Assembly: GCA_035763125.1 (NCBI GenBank)
Contig: DASUBU010000034.1
Span: 1 to 64,000 of the forward strand
DNA: 64,000 nucleotides
DNA from: SMAG-U1939 sp035763125
Lineage (GTDB): Bacteria; Chloroflexota; Ktedonobacteria; Ktedonobacterales; JADMIN01
Direction: 5' to 3'
Positions 8,632 to 17,929 of this stretch are shown piece by piece (the first letter of the stretch is position 1; each line of letters opens with the position of its first letter). The notes under the pieces were generated by a model. It made no database searches. It saw nothing but the letters and a program-made list of their open reading frames with translations, and was not told the DNA's origin. Made by a program: the position numbers and the translations under genes.

Positions 8632-9444
8632 GTGAGCACGTCGAACCAGGGGATGCTGGACAAGGTCTCCGCCGCTGTCACGCGGAGCCAGCTCTGGCGC
8701 TCGATCTTCCGTCACGGCTACCCCGACACACCCCTCAACCAATCGCTGATGTTGATGGGCAACGTTTTCCTGCATCTGCACCCGGTCAAGGTCAGCCGCA
8801 AGGCGATGAAGATTACCTACACCTGGTGCTTGGGCGGGCTGTCATTCTTCCTCTTCCTGGTACTCACCATCACTGGCGTCTTCCTGATGTTCTACTTCGT
8901 TCCGGAGCAGCGTGTCGCCTACGCTGATATCCAGCAGATCACCAGCGCCGTGGCGTTCGGCAATTTCGTGCGCAACATGCACCGCTGGGGGGCGCACCTG
9001 ATGGTTGTCACCGTCACGCTGCACATGATCCGCGTCTTCTACCACGGCGCGTACAAGCCGCCGCGCGAGTTCAACTGGGTGATCGGGGTGGTGCTCTTCC
9101 TCACTACCTTGCTGCTGAGCTTCACTGGCTATCTGTTGCCGTGGGACCAGATTGGCTACTGGGCCATCACCGTCGGCTCGAATATGGCGAGCTACACGCC
9201 GCTGCTGGGCCAGCAGGCGCACAACACGCTGACCGGGCAGCCGGTGGGCGTTGGAGGGCCGACGCTGATCCGCTTCTACACACTGCACGTGATCGGTCTG
9301 CCGCTGGTGGGCGCTGTGCTGATGGCGGTCCACTTCTGGCGGATCCGCAAAGATGGTGGCGAGGCTGGCCCGCCGCCGCCTTCGCGCCGCGAGCTTGAGC
9401 AGGCGCGCGCCCAGCAAGAGCTGGTTGGAAGCACGTTGAGCTAG
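8632..9444 (+). CDS. petB: Cytochrome b6-type subunit of quinol:cytochrome oxidoreductase
   Basis: 270-aa N-terminal cytochrome b half that binds the two b hemes of a bc1/b6f-type complex. Heme ligands are H117/H131 (13 residues between, within NMHRWGAH...LHMIRVF) and H219/H234 (14 between). The 13/14 spacing is the cytochrome b6 pattern. Four membrane helices are apparent. A C-terminal charged tail (ELEQARAQQE) is extra. The GTG start follows GAGGAGG. It heads a five-gene operon with subunit IV, Rieske protein, cytochrome c/cupredoxin and a polytopic protein. The quinone is probably menaquinone, inferred from the likely lineage only. The name petB is by analogy. Confidence 0.92.
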   Translation: MSTSNQGMLDKVSAAVTRSQLWRSIFRHGYPDTPLNQSLMLMGNVFLHLHPVKVSRKAMKITYTWCLGGLSFFLFLVLTITGVFLMFYFVPEQRVAYADIQQITSAVAFGNFVRNMHRWGAHLMVVTVTLHMIRVFYHGAYKPPREFNWVIGVVLFLTTLLLSFTGYLLPWDQIGYWAITVGSNMASYTPLLGQQAHNTLTGQPVGVGGPTLIRFYTLHVIGLPLVGAVLMAVHFWRIRKDGGEAGPPPPSRRELEQARAQQELVGSTLS

Positions 9445-9516
9445 GCATCCGTCATCTTAGGAGGAAGCGCCGCATCTGCGCCGCGCTTCCCCCGCCGCGG
9501 TCACAAGGAGCATCCG

Positions 9517-10041
9517 ATGGCAACCACAGAGCCACGCACGGCCGCCACCCAGAAGCGCTATCGCACTCTGGCCGTGGTGAAGCAAGAAGCCATCACACGG
9601 GTGGAGAGGCAGCTCGAAGACTCTGTCTTCGTCTGGCCGCACCTGCTGGTGCGCGAGTTCCTCTCGGCGGTGTTGATGACGGTGGTGCTGACCGTCACCA
9701 GTCTGGTGATTGACGCGCCGCTGGAGGCCCACTCCAACCCCAACCTGACCCCCAACCCGGCCAAGGCGCCGTGGTACTTCCTGGGTCTGCAGGAAGAGCT
9801 GCACTACTTCCCGCCGACGATTGCCGGTGTGTTGCTGCCGGGCTTCGTGCTGGTGGCCATGGCGATGCTGCCTTACGTTGACCGCAATCCCAGCCGCGCC
9901 TTCGAGGACCGCAAGCTCTCGATCGCGCTGTTCACGATCATGGCGATCTTCTTCGCCGTGACCGTCCTCGTCGGCAGCTTCTTCCGCGGCGCCGGCTGGC
10001 AGTGGGTCTGGCCCTGGCAGCACATCTACTTCAACCTGTGA
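9517..10041 (+). CDS. petD: Cytochrome b subunit IV-like (C-terminal half of cytochrome b)
   Basis: 174-aa protein with three membrane helices that completes the split cytochrome b. The Qo-site loop motif normally written PEWY reads APWY here (in AKAPWYFLGLQEEL), a variant I know from menaquinol-type complexes. A soluble N-terminus of about 45 residues precedes the first helix. AAGGAG lies upstream of the ATG at 9517. Gap to the b6 gene is 72 nt and to the Rieske gene 102 nt. Together with the preceding subunit it forms the quinol oxidation and reduction sites. Confidence 0.9.
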   Translation: MATTEPRTAATQKRYRTLAVVKQEAITRVERQLEDSVFVWPHLLVREFLSAVLMTVVLTVTSLVIDAPLEAHSNPNLTPNPAKAPWYFLGLQEELHYFPPTIAGVLLPGFVLVAMAMLPYVDRNPSRAFEDRKLSIALFTIMAIFFAVTVLVGSFFRGAGWQWVWPWQHIYFNL

Positions 10042-10143
10042 GGCGCTGCTGAGTTGAGGCTGACCGGCACGGCCTGGCTGTTGGACGCGGCGACGATTTC
10101 GCTGGTGCGCCGCATCGCGTGATGATGACACGAGGAACGCCCC

Positions 10144-10830
10144 ATGAGTATAGACACTCGCCGCACGCCCCAAGAGTATGAGGTGCTCAGCGGCGGCGGC
10201 GCGGAGGCCGCCGAGCTTGGCAAGCGCGGCATCAGCCGCCGCCAGCTGCTGCGCCGTGCGACCGCGCTCACGCTGGCAGTGGTCGGCGCCGAGGCCACCT
10301 TCGGTGCGCTCACCATGCTCTATCCCAACCTGGCCGGCCAGTTCGGCTCCGTCATTCAGCTCAAGACCAAAGACAGCTACCCAGCCGCCGCTCAGAAGGA
10401 CTTTGCTCTTGACCAGAAGGGCATCTTCTACGAGGCGAATGCCAAGAGCTACATCATGCACATGGCCTCTGGCGGGGCACTCTTCCTGATGAGTGGCACC
10501 AAGCTCACCGACCAGCTCGACGCGGAAAACTGGTTGAAGGACTCCGATGGCAGCTACTGGCTGGCGCTCTATCAGGTCTGCGTGCATCTGGGCTGCAAGG
10601 TGCCCTTCCGTGACGACTGCAACAGCTTCAAGTGTCCCTGCCATGGCTCGCACTACAACGTGGACGGCGAGTATCTCGACGGTCCCGCGCCGCGCAGCTT
10701 GGACCGCTTTGAGATAGTGTTGAAGGATGGCAGCGTCAACGTGGATACTAGCAAGCTCAACCAGCACGTCGAGCGGCCCGATGCCGGCAGCCGCGTTCTG
10801 CAAGTGCCTGGCGTCACCTGCTCTGCCTAG
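10144..10830 (+). CDS. petC: Rieske [2Fe-2S] iron-sulfur protein
   Basis: 228-aa Rieske subunit that takes an electron from quinol and passes it to the c-type cytochrome. Cluster ligands are C146/H148 in CVHLGC and C164/H167 in CPCHGS; C151 and C166 would form the conserved disulfide. An SRRQLLRR segment followed by a hydrophobic stretch (about residues 38-60) forms a Tat-type uncleaved anchor. The GPAPRSL motif after the second box is the expected Pro loop. About 30 extra residues precede the twin-arginine. Confidence 0.95.
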   Translation: MSIDTRRTPQEYEVLSGGGAEAAELGKRGISRRQLLRRATALTLAVVGAEATFGALTMLYPNLAGQFGSVIQLKTKDSYPAAAQKDFALDQKGIFYEANAKSYIMHMASGGALFLMSGTKLTDQLDAENWLKDSDGSYWLALYQVCVHLGCKVPFRDDCNSFKCPCHGSHYNVDGEYLDGPAPRSLDRFEIVLKDGSVNVDTSKLNQHVERPDAGSRVLQVPGVTCSA

Positions 10831-10865
10831 CGGCTTTTCGTTCGATTGGGTGAGGATACGCGCAT

Positions 10866-11912
10866 ATGGGTAACAGTCGCAGTCCCGGCCTGCTGGCCAT
10901 CGTAGCCGGTGTGGCGCTGGCGGTGCTCTTCGCGCTGCTCTCGTTCACGCCGGTCCTGCCGGATAAGAAGGTCGGCCTGGGGCTCGCCGTGATCTGTCTG
11001 GTGGCGGCGGCGCTGATCTATCTCTTCTACTCGCGCGCTGGCCTGATCGAAAAGACTGGCTATGGTGCGCTGGTGTTCGTCATCGCGACTGCCTTCATCA
11101 TCCCGCTCCTGATCGTCAATCAGCAGCAGGCGCAGGCCGACCAAACCGCAACCACCTACAATCTCAACCTTTCGCGCGGCGCCGCGCTCTACGGCCAGTA
11201 CTGTGCGAGCTGCCACGGGTATCAGGGCAAAGGCAAGAACGGTCCGCAGCTCAACAACAACGACGCCGTCAATAAGCTCACCGACGATGACATCCGCCGC
11301 ATCATCTCCGGCGGCGTCCCCAACCCGGATAACCTCACCAAGTTCTCGATGCCCGCCTGGTCGCAGGCCTTCGGCGGCCCGCTCACCGAAGACGACATCA
11401 ACTACCTCATCATGCTCATCCGCTCCTCGGACCCCACCTTCACCGCCAGCAAGGGCCTGCCCAGCACCAACGGCTTCAATGAGGTCTACGCCACGCTGAT
11501 CAACGCGACGCAGCAGGCGCAGTTCTACGATGACCTGCACGGCAGCGCCAAACCGCCGGCCTCGCAGTTCGCCGATCTGACCAAGCTCACGACGGTGCAT
11601 ATTGACGCAGTGGATGGCTCCCCGACCTCCTCGGCCAATTGGGGCTGGGAGGCGAAAGATGCCACCGGCGCGCCGACCGCCAACATTATCATCAAGGCCG
11701 GCACGACGGTGATCTGGGCCAACACCTCCACCGCACCGCACAACGTGCTGAGCGGCCCCGCCGGCAACCCTGACGGCAAGTTCAAGTCGCCGGGGATCCT
11801 TGCGGCGAGCGGCAGCGATACGTACTCCTTCACATTCACCACCCCGGGTGAGTATCCGTACTACTGCGGCATCCACCCGGCGATGACCGGCTGGATTACC
11901 GTTGTGGCCTGA
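10866..11912 (+). CDS. Membrane-anchored cytochrome c fused to a cupredoxin domain
   Basis: 348-aa protein with three N-terminal membrane helices (about 9-29, 37-55, 66-85), a class I cytochrome c domain with CASCH at residues 113-117 and a likely Met ligand in KFSMPAW, and a C-terminal plastocyanin-like domain. That domain shows the type I copper set: His in APHNV, then Cys, His and Met in YYCGIHPAM. In the operon it should accept electrons from the Rieske protein; the fused copper domain could pass them on to a terminal oxidase outside the window. Gap to the Rieske gene is 35 nt. The domain fusion is directly visible; the electron path is inference. Confidence 0.9.
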   Translation: MGNSRSPGLLAIVAGVALAVLFALLSFTPVLPDKKVGLGLAVICLVAAALIYLFYSRAGLIEKTGYGALVFVIATAFIIPLLIVNQQQAQADQTATTYNLNLSRGAALYGQYCASCHGYQGKGKNGPQLNNNDAVNKLTDDDIRRIISGGVPNPDNLTKFSMPAWSQAFGGPLTEDDINYLIMLIRSSDPTFTASKGLPSTNGFNEVYATLINATQQAQFYDDLHGSAKPPASQFADLTKLTTVHIDAVDGSPTSSANWGWEAKDATGAPTANIIIKAGTTVIWANTSTAPHNVLSGPAGNPDGKFKSPGILAASGSDTYSFTFTTPGEYPYYCGIHPAMTGWITVVA

Positions 11913-11949
11913 GGCCGCCGGAAGCAGCGACTGAAAGGGATCGACGACC

Positions 11950-13857
11950 ATGCAAGTCTCGTCAGCGGCGCCTCTGCGCGAGTACGAGAAGCCGATGTCG
12001 TGGGCACGGGCGGTGCTGATCGCAATCGGCTTCTTCTTCCTGGCGGCGATGCTCGCCGGCCAGCTCCCGAGCTACATGTACACCGTCTCCACGCTCTCGA
12101 CGCTGGCTAAGTTCGAGCAGGGCACGCTGGATCTGGCCTTGCTGGCGGTTGGCTTTGGGGTGCTCGCGCTGGAGATCTCGTTCCTCTACGACCCACGCCC
12201 GTTGATTCCCTGGCCGCTCTTCGCCCTGGTCGGCCTGGGGATCGCGGCGGTCGGCACGTTCTTCGTCTATCAGGTGACGATTGGCCTCGGCGGCACCGGC
12301 CTCTTCGGCCAGGGCTGGTACGAGTTCTTGCCCGGCACAATCCGCAATCCCGCGGGCGCCGTCACCGGCTATTGGCCCAGCGGCACATTCTATCTCTTTC
12401 ACCCCGCCTGGTTCCAGGCCGACTCGATTGACATCGCGGGTGTGGGCTATATCGCCACTTTGATTGGTCTGGGGATGTTCCTCTTCGCCGTCCTCAATCC
12501 CTTTGTGCTGCGCGGCACGCTGACCGCTGGTCCCTGGCGCGATCTGATCGTGCGCTTCAGCATTGGCCTGTCGTTCGTGCTGATCGCGCTGTACCTGACG
12601 CTGCTCACGTTTGTGCCGAGCGCATTGCAGCCGGTGGGCGACACTCGCAGCGGCCCGATTGGCAACATCGTTCTCTTCGCCGCGCTTGGCGCTGCTCTGA
12701 TTGGCCTACAAGTGTGGCTGCTACCAGTAATGGTGGCGAACCGCCAACGTTTCATGCCCGCGACATATCTCCATGGCGTAGTCGGCCTGCTCGGCATGGT
12801 GGGCGTTCCGCTGCTAGTGATCTGGGCCGCCGTGTATCCAGTGGTCAACCTGATTCACCAGGTAGACCCCGATCAGATCTGGGTCCAGTGCTCGCAGAAG
12901 ACGGTGATTCCGGGGAGCTGCACGTTCACGCAGTTCACCGGCTATATCATCTGCGCGATTGTCTTTACGCTCACCTTCGGCCTGCTGATCCTGGGGCTCT
13001 ACTTCTGGAGCACGCGCCGCGACACCGTCATCCTGGGCGGCACCTTCGGCATCGTCTACCTCGCGCTGGCCGCCACCGTCATTCACGTGGATGATCCGCG
13101 CCAGCTCCCGCTCGGTATGATCCTGGCGACGAGCATCGTCCTGATGGGCTTCGTCTGGACCTGGGGCACGCAGCGCGAGTTCGCGCCGACCACCGCCAGC
13201 CCGCTGGGATGTACAGGGCAGTGGCTGGTGCTCGGCACGCTGCTGCTGGTGTACCTCTTCGGCTTCTCGGTCTTCTCGTTGCCCAGCTTCTTCGAGACCG
13301 AAGCCCTCGCGCTGTTTTACAATCCTGGTCCGCATCTGCTGCACGATGCCTTCTGGGGCTTGCTGCTGATGGGCGGGCTGGCGCTGTTCCAGATGGTGCT
13401 CTTGATTCGCCGCCAGGCGCTGAGCGATCTGCGCAAGTTCGCGATGTGGGTGCTGCTGGTGGCGGTCGGCCTCCAGATGGTGGGTGCGATTCAGGGCTTC
13501 CATCGCGACGTGCTGGCCTCTGGTATTGATGCGATGGAGGGCAGCCACGCGATCTTCCTGACAGGCATCGTCTTTGAGGTGATTGGCATCGCCATCTGCC
13601 TCTATGGCGCTTTCATGAACGCCAGCTCACTGCGCTGGGCGCTGGTGATCGCCATCCCTGTGCTGATCTGCCTCGGCTTCGGCATTGTCGTGTATAATCT
13701 GCCGACCGCGTACCCAGAGCTGATTGTGATGGCCTTCATCGCGGCGATGGTGGGCGCCTTCGCCTATGTAGCCGCCGGCCCCGACTACCCCGCCGAGCTT
13801 GCCCAGCCCGCCGGTGGTGAGAACGGAAGCGCGGAGTCGTTTGTCGTCACCCGGTAG
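11950..13857 (+). CDS. Polytopic membrane protein of the cytochrome operon, unknown
   Basis: 635-aa protein with about 14-16 predicted membrane helices and short loops; I do not recognise a family. It starts 37 nt after the cytochrome c/cupredoxin gene and ends at the operon terminator, so it is the last gene of the quinol oxidoreductase operon. There is no CxxCH motif and no obvious H-x13-H pair, so it is not an evident heme protein. Histidines in VIHVDD, GPHLLHDAF, GFHRDV and GSHAIF could bind metal or protons. A role as an extra membrane subunit or assembly factor is a guess from position. Confidence 0.75.
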   Translation: MQVSSAAPLREYEKPMSWARAVLIAIGFFFLAAMLAGQLPSYMYTVSTLSTLAKFEQGTLDLALLAVGFGVLALEISFLYDPRPLIPWPLFALVGLGIAAVGTFFVYQVTIGLGGTGLFGQGWYEFLPGTIRNPAGAVTGYWPSGTFYLFHPAWFQADSIDIAGVGYIATLIGLGMFLFAVLNPFVLRGTLTAGPWRDLIVRFSIGLSFVLIALYLTLLTFVPSALQPVGDTRSGPIGNIVLFAALGAALIGLQVWLLPVMVANRQRFMPATYLHGVVGLLGMVGVPLLVIWAAVYPVVNLIHQVDPDQIWVQCSQKTVIPGSCTFTQFTGYIICAIVFTLTFGLLILGLYFWSTRRDTVILGGTFGIVYLALAATVIHVDDPRQLPLGMILATSIVLMGFVWTWGTQREFAPTTASPLGCTGQWLVLGTLLLVYLFGFSVFSLPSFFETEALALFYNPGPHLLHDAFWGLLLMGGLALFQMVLLIRRQALSDLRKFAMWVLLVAVGLQMVGAIQGFHRDVLASGIDAMEGSHAIFLTGIVFEVIGIAICLYGAFMNASSLRWALVIAIPVLICLGFGIVVYNLPTAYPELIVMAFIAAMVGAFAYVAAGPDYPAELAQPAGGENGSAESFVVTR

Positions 13858-13873
13858 GAAGTCCTCACCCCCT

Positions 13874-13903
13874 GCCTCCCTCTTCGTGCGCGGAGAGGGA
13901 GGC
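13874..13903 (+). terminator. Terminator-like hairpin ending the cytochrome operon
   Basis: GCCTCCCTCT (13874-13883) pairs with AGAGGGAGGC (13894-13903), a 10-bp stem with a 10-nt loop, followed by GTTTCGTT. It starts 17 nt after the stop of the polytopic gene. The right arm with its preceding TGCGCGG recurs at 25400-25412. Confidence 0.6.
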
Positions 13904-13968
13904 GTTTCGTTGCGCGCGCCTCTGTCCGTTGACGAGCCGAGCGAGGTCGCCGAGCGTCTCTCCGTCGG

Positions 13969-13996
13969 CGCTTTCCACCCCGCGCTTTCCACCCCG
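13969..13996. repeat. Tandem 14-bp direct repeat
   Basis: Two adjacent copies of CGCTTTCCACCCCG in the non-coding stretch before glycogen synthase. Probably a local slippage duplication. Confidence 0.6.
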
Positions 13997-14018
13997 CGCT
14001 GCCCTCCTCGTCGCGCTG

Positions 14019-14027
14019 TGCTATACT
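14019..14027 (+). promoter_or_regulatory. Extended -10 promoter for glycogen synthase
   Basis: TGCTATACT gives a TG-extended -10; no good -35 is visible. Start near 14034, leaving a leader of about 215 nt before the ATG at 14250. Confidence 0.45.
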
Positions 14028-14249
14028 GGCCCCGCCCTCATACCGGGCTCTTAACTTCAACTTAACCTCCTGTGGCACACTGTGGCCAGTGGATACCAGT
14101 AGACCCACAATCCAGACGCTGCGGCCGTCGCCGGCCGCGTGACGTGCCGGGACACCGTTGCCCGGATCGCACAGGGACGTGTTCGCCTCTCCGTGTTCAC
14201 TTCTTGCCGCGCCGCCCGTCACGGCGACCAACCGCCGCGAGGAGCTATT

Positions 14250-15866
14250 ATGTCGCATACGCTACCCGCTAATGCACGCTCCGACTTCCCTGCCTACCCC
14301 AGCGCCTCGTTGTTGCCCAGCGCTTCTTCGGCCGCTTCACCCGCCGATCAGTTGGCCCCTGCCGCTCCGCTCGATGTCAAGGCGGCCCAATCGGGCCCAC
14401 CATTGCGCATCCTGATGGTCGCCGCCGAGGGCGTGCCCTATGCCAAGACGGGCGGGCTGGCGGATGTCATCGGCGCATTGCCGCGCGCGCTCAAGCGCCT
14501 GGGCCACGACGTGCGGGTGGTGCTGCCGCGCTACCAGAGCATCCCGCCTGGCCGTTGGGATCTGCACACCATCGTTGACGACCTGCACGTGCCGTTGAAC
14601 TGTGAAGTCGAGCACGTCCGCGTGCTCGAGACACCCCCCAGCGAGGAAGTGCCGTTCTACTTCGTGGATTCTGAGCGCTTCTTCCGTCGTGAGAAGCTCT
14701 ACGGCTATCAGGACGAAGGCGAGCGCTTCATCCTCTTCTCGCGCGCGGCGCTCGAGCTGACGCGCGCCATCGGGTGGTCGCCGGATGTCGTCCACTGCCA
14801 CGACTGGCACACCGCCATCATCCCGAACTGGCTGAAGTCCGTCTACAAGGATGATCCCCATTTTGCCGACACTGCCGCCGTCTACACCATTCACAACCTC
14901 GCCTTCCAGGGGATCTTTGGCTACCGCATCCTTGAGGTAGCCGGTGTTGCGGAGGAAGGCTTCCTTTATCCTGACCTGCCGGAGTTGGCAAACGTCGTGG
15001 ATCTGATGGGCCGCGGCGTCCTCTTCGCCGATGTCGTTAGCACGGTCAGCCCGCGCTATGCCCGTGAGATTCTGACGCCCGATTTTGGCGAGCGACTTGA
15101 CCCACTGCTGCGCGAGCGGAGCGATCGTCTCTACGGCATTCTCAATGGCATTGACACTCAGGAGTTCGATCCCGCCACCGATCCCCTCATCGCCGCCAAT
15201 TACGACGCGTTCTCGCTGGAGCGCCGGCCAGAGAACAAGCGCGCGCTACAGGAGCTTTGCCAGCTCCCCGTCAGCGCTGAGACGCCGGTTGCCGGCATCA
15301 TCTCGCGACTCACCGACCAGAAGGGCTTCGACCTGCTCGATCAGATCGCCGTCCCGCTCGTCGAGCAGGGTGTGCAGGTCGTCGTGTCGGGCACTGGCGA
15401 TCAGCACTACCACTACATGTTCCAGCGGCTTGCCGCCCGCTATCCGCGACAAGTCTCGGTCAACCTCACCTTCAGTGCCGAGATGAGCCAGCGCATCTAC
15501 TCCGGCGCCGATCTGCTGCTGATGCCCTCGCGCTTCGAGCCGTGTGGACTCACCCAGATGCTCGCCATGCGCTACGGCTGCATTCCTGTGGTGCATGCCA
15601 CCGGCGGGCTTGCCGATACTGTGCAGGATTTCGACCCCATTGCTGGCAGCGGCAACGGTTTCAGCTTCCAGCGCTATGATCCGTTCCAGCTCTTCGGCTC
15701 GGTAGTGCGTGCGGTCACCGTCTACCGCTTCGCCGACGTCTGGCACGATCTGATGCAGCGCGCCATGTGCGCGGACTACTCCTGGGACGCCTCTGCCGAG
15801 CAGTACGTCGCGCTCTACCGGCGGGCGCAGGAATTGCAGCGCATCGCCGCGGCCCGCCCGGCGTGA
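14250..15866 (+). CDS. glgA: Glycogen synthase (GT5, ADP-glucose type)
   Basis: 538-aa glycogen/starch synthase that adds glucose from a nucleotide sugar to an alpha-1,4-glucan. The N-terminal KTGGLADV motif (about residue 65) binds the sugar nucleotide; HCHDWHTA, YTIHNLAFQG, LNGID, the acceptor-side PSRFEPCGLTQ motif and the C-terminal TGGLADTV box are all present. The protein has about 50 extra Ser/Ala/Pro-rich residues before the GT5 domain compared with typical GlgA of about 480 aa. The start follows GAGGAG. No other glycogen genes are adjacent. Confidence 0.93.
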   Translation: MSHTLPANARSDFPAYPSASLLPSASSAASPADQLAPAAPLDVKAAQSGPPLRILMVAAEGVPYAKTGGLADVIGALPRALKRLGHDVRVVLPRYQSIPPGRWDLHTIVDDLHVPLNCEVEHVRVLETPPSEEVPFYFVDSERFFRREKLYGYQDEGERFILFSRAALELTRAIGWSPDVVHCHDWHTAIIPNWLKSVYKDDPHFADTAAVYTIHNLAFQGIFGYRILEVAGVAEEGFLYPDLPELANVVDLMGRGVLFADVVSTVSPRYAREILTPDFGERLDPLLRERSDRLYGILNGIDTQEFDPATDPLIAANYDAFSLERRPENKRALQELCQLPVSAETPVAGIISRLTDQKGFDLLDQIAVPLVEQGVQVVVSGTGDQHYHYMFQRLAARYPRQVSVNLTFSAEMSQRIYSGADLLLMPSRFEPCGLTQMLAMRYGCIPVVHATGGLADTVQDFDPIAGSGNGFSFQRYDPFQLFGSVVRAVTVYRFADVWHDLMQRAMCADYSWDASAEQYVALYRRAQELQRIAAARPA

Positions 15867-16112
15867 GGGCATCTTCGCGCCTCGGCCCAGGTCATGCTCC
15901 TTCACCCTGCGAGAAGAACGCGGCACCGGCATCCGAACCTGGTGTCGCCGGCCTCTTTCCGCGGCGCAGAGGGGTAGCCCATCCGCCCGGCCGCGCTGCG
16001 CGCGACAGGGCAACGCCGATGTTTCCAACGCCGCCGCGCCAGGGTCGTGTAGTGGCGAGGCCTGCCTCACCCTGCCCTCCGCGCGCTCATCTCGACAATC
16101 GGAGGAATCACC

Positions 16113-17333
16113 ATGCCCGATGCATCTGCCCCACCGCCGTCCATGCCGCTCACAGCGCACCCCACGATCGAGCGGCTGCCCGAGCTGATTGATCTGCTGC
16201 CCGAGCGCGAGCGCACGCTTGCGAACCGCCTGTTTCGGGTGATCGCTACCGAGGGGCAGATCGTGCCGCCGCCGCAGATGTATCCGTGGTTAGAGCGTAC
16301 CTTCGGGTCCGTCGAGGCGACCCTCCGGCAGCGTATCGTGCGCGTCATCAACAAGTGGACGTTCGAGGGAGCGACCTTCAATCCGCTGCGCTCGCGCCGA
16401 CCCGGCAGTGGCACGACGCAAGCGGCGGGCGGCAGCCAGCAGCCCACGCTCGACATCGCTCCTGAGCTGCGCGAGCGCATCGCCGCCACGCAAGGCGACG
16501 ACTTCTGCCAGCCCGAGACACGCACCCCCGCGGATACCTTCGGCCGCGTGCGAGGGCGTCATACCGTCACGGCGGCCAACGTCGCGAAAGCCGAGGGCTG
16601 GCACAGCCTCAGCATCTTCGACCACCATGACCCGCTGGAGATTGATGAGGAGCTGGTAGCCGATGTGCTGGATGTAGCGGGCGATTGGGCGGCCGAGGTC
16701 CATGAGGCCGACCCCGCGGCGCGCCACCTCTTCGTACTCTGGAACTGCCTGTGGCGGGCTGGCGCGTCGCTCGTGCATGGGCATGTCCAGATGACAGTCA
16801 GTCCCGTGATGGCGCACGCGCGCGTCGAGCTGTGGCGCGATGCCGCGGCGCGCTACCACGCCGCCACCGGCGACGACTACTTCGCCGACCTCGCCGCCGT
16901 CCACCGGGCGCTGGGGCTGATGGCCGGTACCGGCAAGCTAGACTGGTATGCCTCGCTCACCCCGATCAAGGAGCGCGAGGTGGACGTACTGGCGCCCACG
17001 TACCGCGACGCGACCACCGACCCTGCTGAGCTCGGCGTGCTGACCGAGCCACTGGCTGTCACGCTGCGGGTGGCGCTGGAGGCGCTGGGCGTGCGCGCCT
17101 TCAATGCGGTGGTCTTTGGCCCGCCACTAGGCGGAGAAGAATTGGGCTGGACGAGCTTCCCGCTGGTCGCGCGCTTCGTGGACCGCGGCAATCCGCTCTC
17201 GCCAACCTCCGATATCGCGGGCCTGGAGCTTTTCGGCACGAGTGTCGTCTCGGCCGACCCCTTCGACCTCGCCCGCGAGCTGCGCGCGGCGAGCCCAGTG
17301 GACGAAGCGCAAGAGCCTGACGAGCAGGACTGA
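16113..17333 (+). CDS. GalT/HIT-superfamily nucleotidyltransferase-like protein
   Basis: 406-aa protein. The best landmark is LVHGHVQMT (about residues 226-234), the H-x-H-x-Q signature of galactose-1-phosphate uridylyltransferase and related HIT enzymes, where the central histidine forms the nucleotidyl intermediate. SIFDHHDPLEI upstream matches the strand that precedes the nucleotide pocket in GalT-like proteins. The N-terminal 130 residues contain no recognised domain. It may act on a sugar phosphate, fitting the adjacent glycogen synthase, but the substrate is not fixed by what I can see. GGAGGA precedes the ATG. Confidence 0.65.
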   Translation: MPDASAPPPSMPLTAHPTIERLPELIDLLPERERTLANRLFRVIATEGQIVPPPQMYPWLERTFGSVEATLRQRIVRVINKWTFEGATFNPLRSRRPGSGTTQAAGGSQQPTLDIAPELRERIAATQGDDFCQPETRTPADTFGRVRGRHTVTAANVAKAEGWHSLSIFDHHDPLEIDEELVADVLDVAGDWAAEVHEADPAARHLFVLWNCLWRAGASLVHGHVQMTVSPVMAHARVELWRDAAARYHAATGDDYFADLAAVHRALGLMAGTGKLDWYASLTPIKEREVDVLAPTYRDATTDPAELGVLTEPLAVTLRVALEALGVRAFNAVVFGPPLGGEELGWTSFPLVARFVDRGNPLSPTSDIAGLELFGTSVVSADPFDLARELRAASPVDEAQEPDEQD

Positions 17334-17449
17334 TACAGGGCTCGTATGTGGCGCTGTAACGGGATGAGGGCAGCAGGAGACATACTACAGCGCGAGCGCG
17401 CAAGCGCTGATGGCCACAAGAACGGAAGACCCATGGGAGAAGAGGTAAG

Positions 17450-17929
17450 GTGACGACCTGGATGCACACGCACGAGGAGATCGGTGCCATCGCGGCCGAG
17501 GACATGGCTCGTGTCGTCGAGGTGTGGGAAGCCTCCGTACGTGCGACTCACCACTTTTTGACCGAGGCCGACATCCAGTACCTCAAGCCCCTTGTCGGTG
17601 ATGGCCTCACGGAGTTGAGGGTGCTGGCCGGTGTGCGTGACAGCGACGGACAAGTTGTCGGCTTCATCGGCGTGGAGGGCGCGAAGATTGAGGCGCTCTT
17701 CATCCATCCGGCCTGGCGCGGCCAAGGGATTGGACGCCGGCTGCTCAGCTATGCCGTCGAGGCGCTGAGCGCGACCGAGGTGGATGTGAACGAGCAAAAC
17801 GACCAGGCGGTGGGCTTCTACCGCCGCATGGGATTTGAGGTTGTCAGCCGGTCCGACGTGGACGGTTTAGGCCTCCCCTTCCCATTGCTGCATATGCGGA
17901 TGAACACAGCGGCGCGGGCGATGCCGTGA
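17450..17929 (+). CDS. GNAT family N-acetyltransferase (YjaB-like)
   Basis: 159-aa GNAT acetyltransferase. Acetyl-CoA binding motif A is visible as LFIHPAWRGQGIGRRLL, and motif B as NEQNDQAVGFYRRMGF. The opening pattern VRATHHFLTEADI and the ending SEVDxxGxPxPLLHM-type segment resemble E. coli YjaB, a monomeric GNAT of unclear substrate. GTG start at 17450 with AGAGG just upstream. It stands alone between the GalT-like gene and a 443-nt gap. Confidence 0.88.
   Translation: MTTWMHTHEEIGAIAAEDMARVVEVWEASVRATHHFLTEADIQYLKPLVGDGLTELRVLAGVRDSDGQVVGFIGVEGAKIEALFIHPAWRGQGIGRRLLSYAVEALSATEVDVNEQNDQAVGFYRRMGFEVVSRSDVDGLGLPFPLLHMRMNTAARAMP

Noticed and set aside
9457..10803. 448-aa open frame on the minus strand
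   Set aside because: It lies fully opposite the subunit IV and Rieske genes, is His/Arg/Gln-rich, and has no SD. It is a mirror of high-GC codon use.
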